NCBI RefSeq assembly: GCF_020283565.1
Contig: NC_060063.1
Coordinates: 34,310,635-34,374,634, forward strand
Source of the DNA: Trifolium pratense
Lineage: Eukaryota > Streptophyta > Magnoliopsida > Fabales > Fabaceae
Direction: 5' to 3'
Length of the DNA: 64,000 nt
In this document: positions 21,869 through 35,507 of the stretch, one piece after another
Layout: every line of letters starts with the position of its first letter
How positions within the stretch are numbered: the first letter of the stretch is position 1
Notes under the pieces: generated by a model
Database searches by the model: none
What the model saw: the letters and a program-made list of their open reading frames with translations, nothing else
Told to the model about the DNA's origin: nothing
Program-made: the position numbers and the translations under genes

Positions 21869-24800
21869 ATGGCGGCTAGGGCTAACAATCAGATGGCAGA
21901 TGCGATAGCTACTTTAACCAACATCGTGGCTAGAGATCATCAACCCGGGAGGGAAGATGAGATGAGGTTGGAGCGATTCATGAGGCATAATCCGACACTT
22001 TTCACTGGAGGCTATGCTCCAGATGCTGCTGTCAAGTGGGTAGAGGAAGTTGAGATTGTCTTTGAAGCTATGAGGTGTACCGAGGAGAGTAAGTTGACCT
22101 TGGGTACTTATGTACTTCGTGAAGAAGCTAACAAGTGGTGGAAGAATGCTAAGCTGAGGATGGGAGTTGGTGGTGTGGTAATCACTTGGGAGATGTTCAA
22201 GGGAGAGTTCTTGAGGAAGTACTTTCCGGCTGATATTAGGAACAAGAAAGTGGTGGAGTTCATGGAGCTCAAGCAAGGAAACATGTCTGTGGCGGAGTAC
22301 TCTGTGAAGTTTGAAGAACTTTGTGCGTTTAGTCCACACTACAACACCGTGGACGCTGAGGAGGCTAAGTGTGTCAAGTTTGAAAGTGGGTTGCGCCCGG
22401 ACATCAAGCATCTTATCGGATTTTCTCAAATCCGAGACTTTCCAACTTTGGTGGATAAGTGCCGTATTTGTGATGATGATGGAAAGGCCAAGACTAATTA
22501 CTACAAGGCCATGAGTGACAAGAGAGGAAAAGGTCAAGACCGTGGGAAGCCTTATGGTGACAAGGGGAAGAAGGTTGTTGAGACTAGTGGTGGAAAGAAG
22601 AGGGGTAGTGGACAATGCTACAAGTGTGGTGAGTTGGGTCATAAGTCTTATGAGTGCCCAAAGAAAGTGGACAAGTGTTTCAACTGTGGGAGGCTAGGAC
22701 ACAAGACGGATGTTTGTCAAGTGAAGGTGACTTGTTTCAATTGTGGTGAAGAGGGTCACAAGAGTCCTATGTGCAAGAAGCCGAAGAAGACTATGGGAAA
22801 GGTGTTTGCTTTGAGTGGAGATGATGCGGATCAGGGGGATAATCTCATTAGAGGTACGTGTTTCATCTATAACACTCCTTTAATTGCGATTATTGATACG
22901 GGAGCAACACATTCTTTTATATCCGTTGATTGCATGAAGCGTCTTAGTATACCTGTGTCTGAAATGTCTGGTCGTATGGAAATAGAAACTCCTGCTAATG
23001 GTTCTGTAACTACCCGTCTCGTATATCGTGACTGTCCCGTAACCGTGTTTGGTAGACACTTTGGAATGGACCTAGTGTGTATCCAACTTAGTGGAATAGA
23101 TGTTATCTTTGGTATGAACTGGTTAGTGTTTAATCGAGTCCATATCAATTATTGCGAGAAGACTGTTGTGTTTCCTAAACCGGAGGAGAGTTTGCATTTG
23201 ATGAGTAAGAAGGAAGTAGTAGAATCGTTGAAGGAACCTGTAGAAGTGTACGCGTTGTTTGCATCCTTGAAGATGGAAGGTGAAGTTAAGGTGGAAGAGT
23301 TACCGGTTGTTTGTGAATTTCCCGATGTATTTCCGGAAGACGTGTTAGATGTACCGCCGAAAAGAGAAGTAGAGTTTACGATTGATTTGGTACCTGGTAC
23401 TAGTCCGATATCTATGGCACCGTATCGAATGTCAGCATCAGAGTTGAATGAGTTGAAGAAACAACTAGAGGAACTACTTGAGAAGAAGTTTATTCGACCT
23501 AGTGTATCGCCGTGGGGTGCACCTGTGTTGTTGGTTAAGAAGAAAGAAGGGAGTATGAGGTTGTGTATTGACTACCGTCAGTTGAATAAAGTGACGATCA
23601 AGAATAAGTATCCACTCCCGAGGATAGATGATTTGATGGATCAGTTAGTTGGAGCTTGCGTGTTTAGTAAAATCGATTTGAGATCCGGATACCATCAGAT
23701 TAGAGTGAAAACGGAAGATATACCAAAGACTGCTTTTAGGACGAGGTATGGTCATTACGAGTATTCGGTGATGCCTTTTGGTGTGACCAATGCACCTGGT
23801 GTTTTTATGGAGTACATGAATAGGATTTTTCATTCATTCTTGGACAAGTTTGTTGTGGTATTCATCGATGATATTTTGATTTACTCAAAGTCCGAAGAGG
23901 AACATAAGGAGCATTTGCGGATTGTTTTACAAGTTTTGAAGGAGAAGAAGTTGTATGCCAAGTTGTCGAAGTGTGAATTTTGGTTGAAAGAAGTAAGTTT
24001 TCTTGGTCATGTGATTTCAAGTGGAGGAAATAGCGGTTGACCCAGCGAAAGTTGATGCCGTATTGCAATGGGGAACGCCGGAGTCTGTTTCTGAGATAAG
24101 AAGTTTTCTTGGATTGGCTGGTTATTATAGAAGATTCATTGAAGGGTTTTCGAAGTTGGCTTTGCCTTTGACGCAGTTGACTCGAAAGGATCAAGCGTTT
24201 GTTTGGGATGTGAAGTGCGAAGAAAGTTTTCGAGAGCTTAAGAAGAGGTTGACTACCGCGCCTGTGTTGATTTTGTCGGATGCTAAGGAATCTTTCGTCG
24301 TGTATTGTGATGCTTCGAAGATGGGACTAGGAGGTGTGCTTATGCAAAAAGGTCAAGTGGTAGCGTATGCGTCGAGACAATTGAAGGTTCATGAGAGGAA
24401 CTATCCGACACACGATCTTGAGTTAGCCGCAGTTGTGTTTTCATTGAAGGTATGGAGGCATTACTTGTATGGATCGAAGTTTGAAGTCTTTAGTGATCAC
24501 AAGAGTTTGAAGTATCTATTCGATCAGAAGGAGTTGAATATGAGACAAAGAAGATGGCTCGAGTTTTTGAAGGACTACGACTTTGATTTGAGTTATCACC
24601 CCGGAAAAGCTAATGTGGTGGCCGATGCGTTGAGTAGGAAATCGTTGCACATGTCATCACTTATGGTGAAAGAGTTAGAGTTGATTGAAGAATTCCGAGA
24701 TTTGAGTCTAGTGTGTGAAGTGACTCCTAAGAGTGTGAAGTTGGGAATGTTGAAGTTGACGAATTCTTTTCTAGAGAATATCAAAGAATGTCAAAAGACG

Positions 24801-26265
24801 GATAAGAAGTTAATGGAGAAGTTGGCAATAGTGGTTGAGGAAGGAAAAGAAGCTAATTTCAAAGTTGACGAGAATGGAGTTGTGAGATTTCGTGGAAGAG
24901 TGTGCGTGCCCGATGTGCCCGAAATGAAGAAGATGATTTTGGAAGAAGGTCATAGGAGTGGAATGAGTATTCATCCTGGAGTAACCAAGATGTATCAAGA
25001 TTTGAAGAAGTTATTTTGGTGGCCAGGAATGAAGAGGCAAATTTCTGAATTTGTTTATGCTTGTCTAGTTTGCCAGAAGTCGAAGATTGAGCATCAGAAA
25101 CCGTCTGGTTTATTGCAACCTTTGTTTATCCCGGAATGGAAGTGGGATAGTATTGCGATGGATTTCGTAGGAGGTTTACCCAAGACTACTAAAGGTTATG
25201 AAGTGATTTGGGTGGTAGTAGATCGTTTAACGAAGTGTGCGCATTTTATTGCTATTAAGAAAGGTACCTTGGTGCCTAAGTTGGCCGAGATTTATGTGGA
25301 GCAAATCGTGAAGTTACATGGTATTCCGTCGAGTATTGTTTCGGATCGAGATCCGAGGTTTACTTCGAGATTTTGGGAAAGTTTACAAGAGGCTTTAGGG
25401 ACTAAGTTGAGGTTGAGTTCGGCTTATCATCCTCAAACGGATGGCCAATCGGAAAGGACAATACAATCTTTGGAAGATTTGTTGAGAGCTTGTGTTTTGG
25501 AGCAAGGAGTAAGTTGGGATTCGTGTTTGTCGTTGATCGAGTTCACGTACAACAATAGTTTTCATTCGAGTATTGGAATGGCACCTTTTGAGGCTTTATA
25601 TGGGAGGAGGTGTAGAACACCGCTTTGTTGGTTTGAATCCGGAGAGAGTGTGATTCTTGGTCCGGAGATTGTACAAGAGACTACGGAAAAGATTAGAATG
25701 ATTAGAGAGAAGATGAAAGCGTCTCAGAGTCGTCAAAAGAGTTATCATGACAAGAGGAGGAAAGACATCGAATTTCAAGAAGGTGATCATGTTTTCTTAA
25801 GAGTTACATCGACTACTGGAATTGGACGTGCTTTGAAATCGAGGAAGTTGACGTCGAGGTTTATTGGTCCTTATCAAATTTTGAAAAGAGTGGGGAAAGT
25901 GGCGTATAGGATTGCTTTGCCGCCATCATTGGCGAATTTGCATGATGTGTTTCACGTATCGCAATTGAGGAAATATGTTAGAGACTCGTCAAGTGAGGGA
26001 TGACTTAACGGTCGAGACTGTGCCTTTGAGGATTGAAGGTAGAGAAGTGAAGAGGTTGAGAAACAAAGATATCGCCTCGGTGAAGGTGGTATGGGGAGGA
26101 CCCGCTGGTGAGAATGCAACTTGGGAATTGGAGAGTAAGATGAGGAGCTCGTATCCGGAGTTATTCTCAGGTAATTTTCGAGGGCGAAAATTCTTTAAGG
26201 AGGGTAGAGTTGTAACGACCCAATTTTCAAATTATTATTTTTATGTGTTAAAATATTTTATTTAA
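21869..26265 (+). pseudogene. gag-pol: Tekay-A gag-pol, unit 1, two frameshifts
   Basis: ATG at 21869. Frame 1 is open to 24040 (gag, three CCHC knuckles including [14 protein letters not shown] and [14 protein letters not shown], protease [11 protein letters not shown], and RT with [11 protein letters not shown]). An extra A in the run at 24028-24030, relative to intact Tekay-B, shifts the frame. Frame 2 (24021-26003) carries RNase H ([13 protein letters not shown]), the integrase zinc finger (LVCQKSK), [15 protein letters not shown] and [15 protein letters not shown] net 26-base loss near 25985-25995 shifts it again. The chromodomain ([17 protein letters not shown]) is read in a third frame ending at 26265, inside LTR 2. 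The two lesions would abolish a full polyprotein. Confidence 0.92.
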
Positions 26266-28450
26266 CGTGGCATTTTAAATAAGTTAATAACTTTAGTTAT
26301 TTATCGAATACTTTAGTTATTAGGCGAGTAGTGAGAGTTATCGTGTTATTGGGCCAAGCCAATGGGCTTGAGGCCCAATGGGCCTTGTGAGCATGAGTGG
26401 GGCGGCCATATGGCCAAGTCAAGAGAGAACATTTCATTTGTTCTTGTTCTTGACAAGTTGGAGAGAGAAGAGAGCTCAAGAGCTAGGGCAAAGGAAAGTG
26501 AGGAGAATCAAGATCAAATCTTCGTATTTTCTTCGAATCCAGGTATGAGAGTAGTTTCCATAGTCGTGGGTGATCCGAGGAAGGGGAGAATGTCGATTTC
26601 TCCTCACCCGAACTTCCTCCACCCATTTTCGTTTTAGATTGGAATGGATTTTCTTGATGAAAATCGTTCCTAAGGTTCCTGATATGTTAACATGCTTGTA
26701 ACATGATTAATGAACGGAAATAATGGTTAAAAACGAGTTTTCTAATGGATTAAACTCAAGAACTTTGTGTTCTTGAGAGTTTTGATGAAATAGTGTTAAT
26801 CCTTACTTTTTCGATGTTTCTGAGGAAGATCGGAGAAATGGACCGTCCTTTCGTGTTTATCTATGTTTGTTATATGTGAATACAAACTCTTTTGGGATTT
26901 ATAACATGAAAAATGGGATTTTGGGTGATTTTGAGTGGAAAATCATTTTCTGAAAACTCAAGAACAGATGTTCTTCTGGTGTGGTTCGCTAAGCGAACAG
27001 GAGCTTCGCTGCACGACCACGCTCGCTAACAGCTCGCTAACAGCTCGCCAGTTGAGGTGTTGGCTCTGTTTCCGTTCGCTACCTGCTCGCTACAGCGAAC
27101 ATGCTCGCCAGTTGCTCGCTACCTGCTCGCTACAGCGAACATGCTCGCCAGTTGCTCGCTACCTGCTCGCTAATTGGATTTTGGCTCTGTGTCTGTTCGC
27201 CAGTTGCTCGCTACAGCGAACAGCTCTGTGACAGGATTATTTTGCTGATGTTTTGTTAGTGGAATTATGCACTTATAACATGTAATTGTGGTATTCTAAC
27301 ATACAATTAGGTGCTTTTAGCTATGATTAATTGTATTGTGATGATGTTTGTTAAAATGTCAAAGAAGTATATTAAGGTGTTAATTAACTTTAATAAAGAA
27401 GTATATCGAATTATGTTATTCGATAAAGAAAGATATTAAGGTATTGATTATCTTAATAAAGACGAACGTTGGATAGTGTTCCACGTTATTGTTGATGGGC
27501 TATATGCCATAATTGTTGATGAATATATTCATGAGTTTTGAGTGCATGCATCATGAATATTTAGGGATATTGGCTTGTCCAATAAAGAAGGATATCGAAC
27601 TATATTTGTTTGATAAAGAAGGATATTAGAGGTGAGATACTCTAATAAAGAAGATGGTACCACATGCATTAGTAATGTCTAGGATTGACATTCATGAAGT
27701 TGAAGCATTAGAGTTGCATTAGGTTATATGTGTGCATTACTTGATAAGTGATATGTGACATATAATTTGGCTAAGTGTAATGAATTGTAGATTGATTATT
27801 TGGTACTTGATTATACATGTTTAGAACTTGTAATTGAGTAATTAATGGTGATGCATGTTTATAAATTATGAATATGCTTGTTGTTGTTGAAGGAGTGTTT
27901 AAGTACCTTTTACTTGCACTTATATTTTGATTATGTGATCTAACTCTCATGCTTTGTGTTATGTGCTGGACCGTTGGGGGTTCAGATACTCAGGTTGAGG
28001 ATCCTGCTCGGAGTTAGAGGAGTTTGCTCGTGCTTAGTGTAGCGCTTTTTGGTGAGGAGTTTAGCTTAGACTACTCCTTTAGATATATTTGTATATCTCT
28101 TTTGATGGGTTGTATAGAGTTGCTCTGATTAGGTGTAATACCGTGATGGGATATTCGCTTGATTTGTATCTAAGCCCGTGATGGCATATTGACCTTGCTA
28201 ATCCTTTTTGTTGTAAACGTAATATCCTAGTTGATGATATGGCTTAGAGCCTTAGGATATTATGTGAACAATTTGGTAATGTATTTTAAGTACAAATTTA
28301 ACTATATGTTTGATTTTTAATTTTCCGCTGTGCTAGCATGTTTGAATGTGCACCATGTTTTTATTTTATTAACATGTGACGCCTAGATTTTCTTAAGTGT
28401 TTTATTTATTTATATTTAATAAATACGCGTTTAAGGGGTTGGGCGTTACA
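26211..28450 (+). repeat. Tekay-A LTR 2 (middle, chimeric)
   Basis: Full-length LTR shared by the two units. At three informative sites on its left (26378, 26826, 26832) it matches LTR 3 and differs from LTR 1. At seven or more sites from 27431 rightwards (27431, 27555, 27841, 27893, 28051, 28140 and others) it matches LTR 1 and differs from LTR 3. The switch lies between 26832 and 27431, a stretch that includes the palindrome array (26984-27221). Confidence 0.92.
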
Positions 28451-28521
28451 ATAGTGGTATCAGAGCAAGGTCGGTTCATGTGGAACCAATTAGGAATAGT
28501 TGCCCATATATTCAACTTGTG

Positions 28522-29153
28522 TAGGGATGGCAATGGGTAGGGTATGGGTAGGGTACTATAGTACCCATCCCCATACCCGCAGATTGAAAAAATACCTGTA
28601 CCCATCCCCATACCCGCGTGGGTAACAACTTTTGCCCCCGTCCCCATACCCTATGGGTACCTAGGTACCCATTCCCATACCCGTTACCCGCATTTTTACT
28701 AAAAAAAAATTGATCAATTATAAAATATCATATAATTTTAATAGAATTAAAAAAATTTCAAAGATTTTAATATTGACTAATAAAAATTATAAACAAAATT
28801 ATTACTAACCTTATGTTAAAGTTGATATTTATGTTAAATATTCACATTATTTTTATATTATATTATAAATAAACATTTTTATTAAAAATATGTAATAGTT
28901 TAGTAGAGTTGTATTGTTTTAAATTGATTTATATATATTATAATATAATAATATAAATAAAATAAATAAATATATATTATGCGGGTATGGGGCGGGGTGG
29001 GTACTAAGGTACCCGTACCCGCACCCATACCCGTTCATTTTTGCTGGTAATTACCCATACCCGTGCCCGTACCCAAAATGCGGGTTTTTACCCTACCCGT
29101 TGTGGGTAATTTTTGCGGGTACCCTCTGGGTATGGGTCAAATTGCCATCCCTA
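28522..29153. mobile_element. hAT-type MITE, unit 2 copy
   Basis: Same element, same position and same 8-bp duplication as 21164-21795, shifted by 7358 bp. It was duplicated along with the host element rather than inserted twice. Confidence 0.88.
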
Positions 29154-29226
29154 AACTTGTGTAGAGATAACACTGTTGATATTACCTTTCTAAGTCTGTT
29201 CTTGGATTGGTTGGTTGTTCAGGATC

Positions 29227-32200
29227 ATGGCGGCTAGGGCTAACAATCAGATGGCAGATGCGATAGCTACTTTAACCAACATCGTGGCTAGAGATCATCA
29301 ACCCGGGAGGGAAGATGAGATGAGGTTGGAGCGATTCATGAGGCATAATCCGACACTTTTCACTGGAGGCTATGCTCCAGATGCTGCTGTCAAGTGGGTA
29401 GAGGAAGTTGAGATTGTCTTTGAAGCTATGAGGTGTACCGAGGAGAGTAAGTTGACCTTGGGTACTTATGTACTTCGTGAAGAAGCTAACAAGTGGTGGA
29501 AGAATGCTAAGCTGAGGATGGGAGTTGGTGGTGTGGTAATCACTTGGGAGATGTTCAAGGGAGAGTTCTTGAGGAAGTACTTTCCGGCTGATATTAGGAA
29601 CAAGAAAGTGGTGGAGTTCATGGAGCTCAAGCAAGGAAACATGTCTGTGGCGGAGTACTCTGTGAAGTTTGAAGAACTTTGTGCGTTTAGTCCACACTAC
29701 AACACCGTGGACGCTGAGGAGGCTAAGTGTGTCAAGTTTGAAAGTGGGTTGCGCCCGGACATCAAGCATCTTATCGGATTTTCTCAAATCCGAGACTTTC
29801 CAACTTTGGTGGATAAGTGCCGTATTTGTGATGATGATGGAAAGGCCAAGACTAATTACTACAAGGCCATGAGTGACAAGAGAGGAAAAGGTCAAGACCG
29901 TGGGAAGCCTTATGGTGACAAGGGGAAGAAGGTTGTTGAGACTAGTGGTGGAAAGAAGAGGGGTAGTGGACAATGCTACAAGTGTGGTGAGTTGGGTCAT
30001 AAGTCTTATGAGTGCCCAAAGAAAGTGGACAAGTGTTTCAACTGTGGGAGGCTAGGACACAAGACGGATGTTTGTCAAGTGAAGGTGACTTGTTTCAATT
30101 GTTGTGAAGAGGGTCACAAGAGTCCTATGTGCAAGAAGCCGAAGAAGACTATGGGAAAGGTGTTTGCTTTGAGTGGAGATGATGCGGATCAGGGGGATAA
30201 TCTCATTAGAGGTACGTGTTTCATCTATAACACTCCTTTAATTGCGATTATTGATACGGGAGCAACACATTCTTTTATATCCGTTGATTGCATGAAGCGT
30301 CTTAGTATACCTGTGTCTGAAATGTCTGGTCGTATGGAAATAGAAACTCCTGCTAATGGTTCTGTAACTACCCGTCTCGTATATCGTGACTGTCCCGTAA
30401 CCGTGTTTGGTAGACACTTTGGAATGGACCTAGTGTGTATCCAACTTAGTGGAATAGATGTTATCTTTGGTATGAACTGGTTAGTGTTTAATCGAGTCCA
30501 TATCAATTATTGCGAGAAGACTGTTGTGTTTCCTAAACCGGAGGAGAGTTTGCATTTGATGAGTAAGAAGGAAGTAGTAGAATCGTTGAAGGAACCTGTA
30601 GAAGTGTACGCGTTGTTTGCATCCTTGAAGATGGAAGGTGAAGTTAAGGTGGAAGAGTTACCGGTTGTTTGTGAATTTCCCGATGTATTTCCGGAAGACG
30701 TGTTAGATGTACCGCCGAAAAGAGAAGTAGAGTTTACGATTGATTTGGTACCTGGTACTAGTCCGATATCTATGGCACCGTATCGAATGTCAGCATCAGA
30801 GTTGAATGAGTTGAAGAAACAACTAGAGGAACTACTTGAGAAGAAGTTTATTCGACCTAGTGTATCGCCGTGGGGTGCACCTGTGTTGTTGGTTAAGAAG
30901 AAAGAAGGGAGTATGAGGTTGTGTATTGACTACCGTCAGTTGAATAAAGTGACGATCAAGAATAAGTATCCACTCCCGAGGATAGATGATTTGATGGATC
31001 AGTTAGTTGGAGCTTGCGTGTTTAGTAAAATCGATTTGAGATCCGGATACCATCAGATTAGAGTGAAAACGGAAGATATACCAAAGACTGCTTTTAGGAC
31101 GAGGTATGGTCATTACGAGTATTCGGTGATGCCTTTTGGTGTGACCAATGCACCTGGTGTTTTTATGGAGTACATGAATAGGATTTTTCATTCATTCTTG
31201 GACAAGTTTGTTGTGGTATTCATCGATGATATTTTGATTTACTCAAAGTCCGAAGAGGAACATAAGGAGCATTTGCGGATTGTTTTACAAGTTTTGAAGG
31301 AGAAGAAGTTGTATGCCAAGTTGTCGAAGTGTGAATTTTGGTTGAAAGAAGTAAGTTTTCTTGGTCATGTGATTTCAAGTGGAGGAAATAGCGGTTGACC
31401 CAGCGAAAGTTGATGCCGTATTGCAATGGGGAACGCCGGAGTCTGTTTCTGAGATAAGAAGTTTTCTTGGATTGGCTGGTTATTATAGAAGATTCATTGA
31501 AGGGTTTTCGAAGTTGGCTTTGCCTTTGACGCAGTTGACTCGAAAGGATCAAGCGTTTGTTTGGGATGTGAAGTGCGAAGAAAGTTTTCGAGAGCTTAAG
31601 AAGAGGTTGACTACCGCGCCTGTGTTGATTTTGCCGGATGCTAAGGAATCTTTCGTCGTGTATTGTGATGCTTCGAAGATGGGACTAGGAGGTGTGCTTA
31701 TGCAAAAAGGTCAAGTGGTAGCGTATGCGTCGAGACAATTGAAGGTTCATGAGAGGAACTATCCGACACACGATCTTGAGTTAGCCGCAGTTGTGTTTTC
31801 ATTGAAGGTATGGAGGCATTACTTGTATGGATCGAAGTTTGAAGTCTTTAGTGATCACAAGAGTTTGAAGTATCTATTCGATCAGAAGGAGTTGAATATG
31901 AGACAAAGAAGATGGCTCGAGTTTTTGAAGGACTACGACTTTGATTTGAGTTATCACCCCGGAAAAGCTAATGTGGTGGCCGATGCGTTGAGTAGGAAAT
32001 CGTTGCACATGTCATCACTTATGGTGAAAGAGTTAGAGTTGATTGAAGAATTCCGAGATTTGAGTCTAGTGTGTGAAGTGACTCCTAAGAGTGTGAAGTT
32101 GGGAATGTTGAAGTTGACGAATTCTTTTCTAGAGAATATCAAAGAATGTCAAAAGACGGATAAGAAGTTAATGGAGAAGTTGGCAATAGTGGTTGAGGAA

Positions 32201-33623
32201 GGAAAAGAAGCTAATTTCAAAGTTGACGAGAATGGAGTTGTGAGATTTCGTGGAAGAGTGTGCGTGCCCGATGTGCCCGAAATGAAGAAGATGATTTTGG
32301 AAGAAGGTCATAGGAGTGGAATGAGTATTCATCCTGGAGTAACCAAGATGTATCAAGATTTGAAGAAGTTATTTTGGTGGCCAGGAATGAAGAGGCAAAT
32401 TTCTGAATTTGTTTATGCTTGTCTAGTTTGCCAGAAGTCGAAGATTGAGCATCAGAAACCGTCTGGTTTATTGCAACCTTTGTTTATCCCGGAATGGAAG
32501 TGGGATAGTATTGCGATGGATTTCGTAGGAGGTTTACCCAAGACTACTAAAGGTTATGAAGTGATTTGGGTGGTAGTAGATCGTTTAACGAAGTGTGCGC
32601 ATTTTATTGCTATTAAGAAAGGTACCTTGGTGCCTAAGTTGGCCGAGATTTATGTGGAGCAAATCGTGAAGTTACATGGTATTCCGTCGAGTATTGTTTC
32701 GGATCGAGATCCGAGGTTTACTTCGAGATTTTGGGAAAGTTTACAAGAGGCTTTAGGGACTAAGTTGAGGTTGAGTTCGGCTTATCATCCTCAAACGGAT
32801 GGCCAATCGGAAAGGACAATACAATCTTTGGAAGATTTGTTGAGAGCTTGTGTTTTGGAGCAAGGAGTAAGTTGGGATTCGTGTTTGTCGTTGATCGAGT
32901 TCACGTACAACAATAGTTTTCATTCGAGTATTGGAATGGCACCTTTTGAGGCTTTATATGGGAGGAGGTGTAGAACACCGCTTTGTTGGTTTGAATCCGG
33001 AGAGAGTGTGATTCTTGGTCCGGAGATTGTACAAGAGACTACGGAAAAGATTAGAATGATTAGAGAGAAGATGAAAGCGTCTCAGAGTCGTCAAAAGAGT
33101 TATCATGACAAGAGGAGGAAAGACATCGAATTTCAAGAAGGTGATCATGTTTTCTTAAGAGTTACATCGACTACTGGAATTGGACGTGCTTTGAAATCGA
33201 GGAAGTTGACGTCGAGGTTTATTGGTCCTTATCAAATTTTGAAAAGAGTGGGGAAAGTGGCGTATAGGATTGCTTTGCCGCCATCATTGGCGAATTTGCA
33301 TGATGTGTTTCACGTATCGCAATTGAGGAAATATGTTAGAGACTCGTCAAGTGAGGGATGACTTAACGGTCGAGACTGTGCCTTTGAGGATTGAAGGTAG
33401 AGAAGTGAAGAGGTTGAGAAACAAAGATATCGCCTCGGTGAAGGTGGTATGGGGAGGACCCGCTGGTGAGAATGCAACTTGGGAATTGGAGAGTAAGATG
33501 AGGAGCTCGTATCCGGAGTTATTCTCAGGTAATTTTCGAGGGCGAAAATTCTTTAAGGAGGGTAGAGTTGTAACGACCCAATTTTCAAATTATTATTTTT
33601 ATGTGTTAAAATATTTTATTTAA
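29227..33623 (+). pseudogene. gag-pol: Tekay-A gag-pol, unit 2, two frameshifts
   Basis: Same architecture and same two lesions as unit 1 (extra A at about 31386-31388; 26-base loss near 33343). It differs at 30103, giving [10 protein letters not shown] in the third zinc knuckle (Gly to Cys at a spacer position), and at 31634, which restores the Pro seen in Tekay-B (LILPDAKE, against LILSDAKE in unit 1). The frames are 29227-31398, 31379-33361, and a chromodomain frame ending at 33623. The shared lesions show that they predate the duplication. Confidence 0.92.
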
Positions 33624-35507
33624 CGTGGCATTTTAAATAAGTTAATAACTTTAGTTATTTATCGAATACTTTAGTTATTAGGCGAGTAGTGAGAGTTATC
33701 GTGTTATTGGGCCAAGCCAATGGGCTTGAGGCCCAATGGGCCTTGTGAGCATGAGTGGGGCGGCCATATGGCCAAGTCAAGAGAGAACATTTCATTTGTT
33801 CTTGTTCTTGACAAGTTGGAGAGAGAAGAGAGCTCAAGAGCTAGGGCAAAGGAAAGTGAGGAGAATCAAGATCAAATCTTCGTATTTTCTTCGAATCCAG
33901 GTATGAGAGTAGTTTCCATAGTCGTGGGTGATCCGAGGAAGGGGAGAATGTCGATTTCTCCTCACCCGAACTTCCTCCACCCATTTTCGTTTTAGATTGG
34001 AATGGATTTTCTTGATGAAAATCGTTCCTAAGGTTCCTGATATGTTAACATGCTTGTAACATGATTAATGAACGGAAATAATGGTTAAAAACGAGTTTTC
34101 TAATGGATTAAACTCAAGAACTTTGTGTTCTTGAGAGTTTTGATGAAATAGTGTTAATCCTTACTTTTTCGATGTTTCTGAGGAAGATCGGAGAAATGGA
34201 CCGTCCTTTCGTGTTTATCTATGTTTGTTATATGTGAATACAAACTCTTTTGGGATTTATAACATGAAAAATGGGATTTTGGGTGATTTTGAGTGGAAAA
34301 TCATTTTCTGAAAACTCAAGAACAGATGTTCTTCTGGTGTGGTTCGCTAAGCGAACAGGAGCTTCGCTGCACGACCACGCTCGCTAACAGCTCGCTAACA
34401 GCTCGCCAGTTGAGGTGTTGGCTCTGTTTCCGTTCGCTACCTGCTCGCTACAGCGAACATGCTCGCCAGTTGCTCGCTACCTGCTCGCTACAGCGAACAT
34501 GCTCGCCAGTTGCTCGCTACCTGCTCGCTAATTGGATTTTGGCTCTGTGTCTGTTCGCCAGTTGCTCGCTACAGCGAACAGCTCTGTGACAGGATTATTT
34601 TGCTGATGTTTTGTTAGTGGAATTATGCACTTATAACATGTAATTGTGGTATTCTAACATACAATTAGGTGCTTTTAGCTATGATTAATTGTATTGTGAT
34701 GATGTTTGTTAAAATGTCAAAGAAGTATATTAAGGTGTTAATTAACTTTAATAAAGAAGTATATCGAATTATGTTATTCGATAAAGAAGGATATTAAGGT
34801 ATTGATTATCTTAATAAAGACGAACGTTGGATAGTGTTCCACGTTATTGTTGATGGGCTATATGCCATAATTGTTGATGAATATATTCATGAGTTTTGAG
34901 TGCATGCATCATTAATATTTAGGGATATTGGCTTGTCCAATAAAGAAGGATATCGAACTATATTTGTTTGATAAAGAAGGATATTAGAGGTGAGATACTC
35001 TAATAAAGAAGATGGTACCACATGCATTAGTAATGTCTAGGATTGACATTCATGAAGTTGAAGCATTAGAGTTGCATTAGGTTATATGTGTGCATTACTT
35101 GATAAGTGATATGTGACATATAATTTGGCTAAGTGTAATGAATTGTAGATTGATTATTTGGTACTTGATTATACATGTTTAGAACTTGTAATTGAGTAGT
35201 TAATGGTGATGCATGTTTATAAATTATGAATATGCTTGTTGTTGTTGAAGAAGTGTTTAAGTACCTTTTACTTGCACTTATATTTTGATTATGTGATCTA
35301 ACTCTCATGCTTTGTGTTATGTGCTGGACCGTTGGGGGTTCAGATACTCAGGTTGAGGATCCTGCTCGGAGTTAGAGGAGTTTGCTCGTGCTTAGTGTAG
35401 CGCTTTTTAGTGAGGAGTTTAGCTTAGACTACTCCTTTAGATATATTTGTATATCTCTTTTGATGGGTTGTATAGAGTTGCTCTGATTAGGTGTAATGCC
35501 GTGATGG
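33569..35507 (+). repeat. Tekay-A LTR 3, interrupted by copia-D
   Basis: Matches the first 1939 bp of LTR 1 and stops where TGTTGGAG of copia-D begins. GATGG (35503-35507) is the expected target duplication. Private bases at 34789, 34913, 35199, 35251, 35409 and 35498 separate it from LTRs 1 and 2. The last about 300 bp should lie right of the window. Confidence 0.9.

Larger units (their letters stand above)
18853..35507 (+). mobile_element. Tekay-A: tandem chromovirus, LTR-internal-LTR-internal-LTR
   Basis: Three LTRs (18853-21092, 26211-28450, 33569-35507 cut) share two internal regions (21093-26210, 28451-33568). All matching points are offset by exactly 7358 bp. Both internal parts carry the same hAT MITE and the same two frameshifts. 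I saw only two base differences between the internal regions: 22745 G versus 30103 T, and 24276 T versus 31634 C. The third LTR is broken by copia-D at 35508. LTRs start TGTAACG and end TTACA. The C-terminal chromodomain and three CCHC knuckles place it in the chromoviruses, Tekay/Del-like. Confidence 0.93.

Noticed and set aside
21914..22642. 242-codon antisense ORF opposite Tekay-A gag, and its copy at 29272-30000
   Set aside because: Shadow of the gag codons; low-complexity Leu/Thr/Ser composition with no recognisable domain.
18853..35507. Assembly artefact as explanation of the Tekay-A tandem
   Set aside because: Not fully excluded, but the two internal units differ at 22745/30103 and 24276/31634, and the middle LTR shows an ordered switch between the outer LTR types, which a simple duplicate join would not produce. 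Long reads would settle it.
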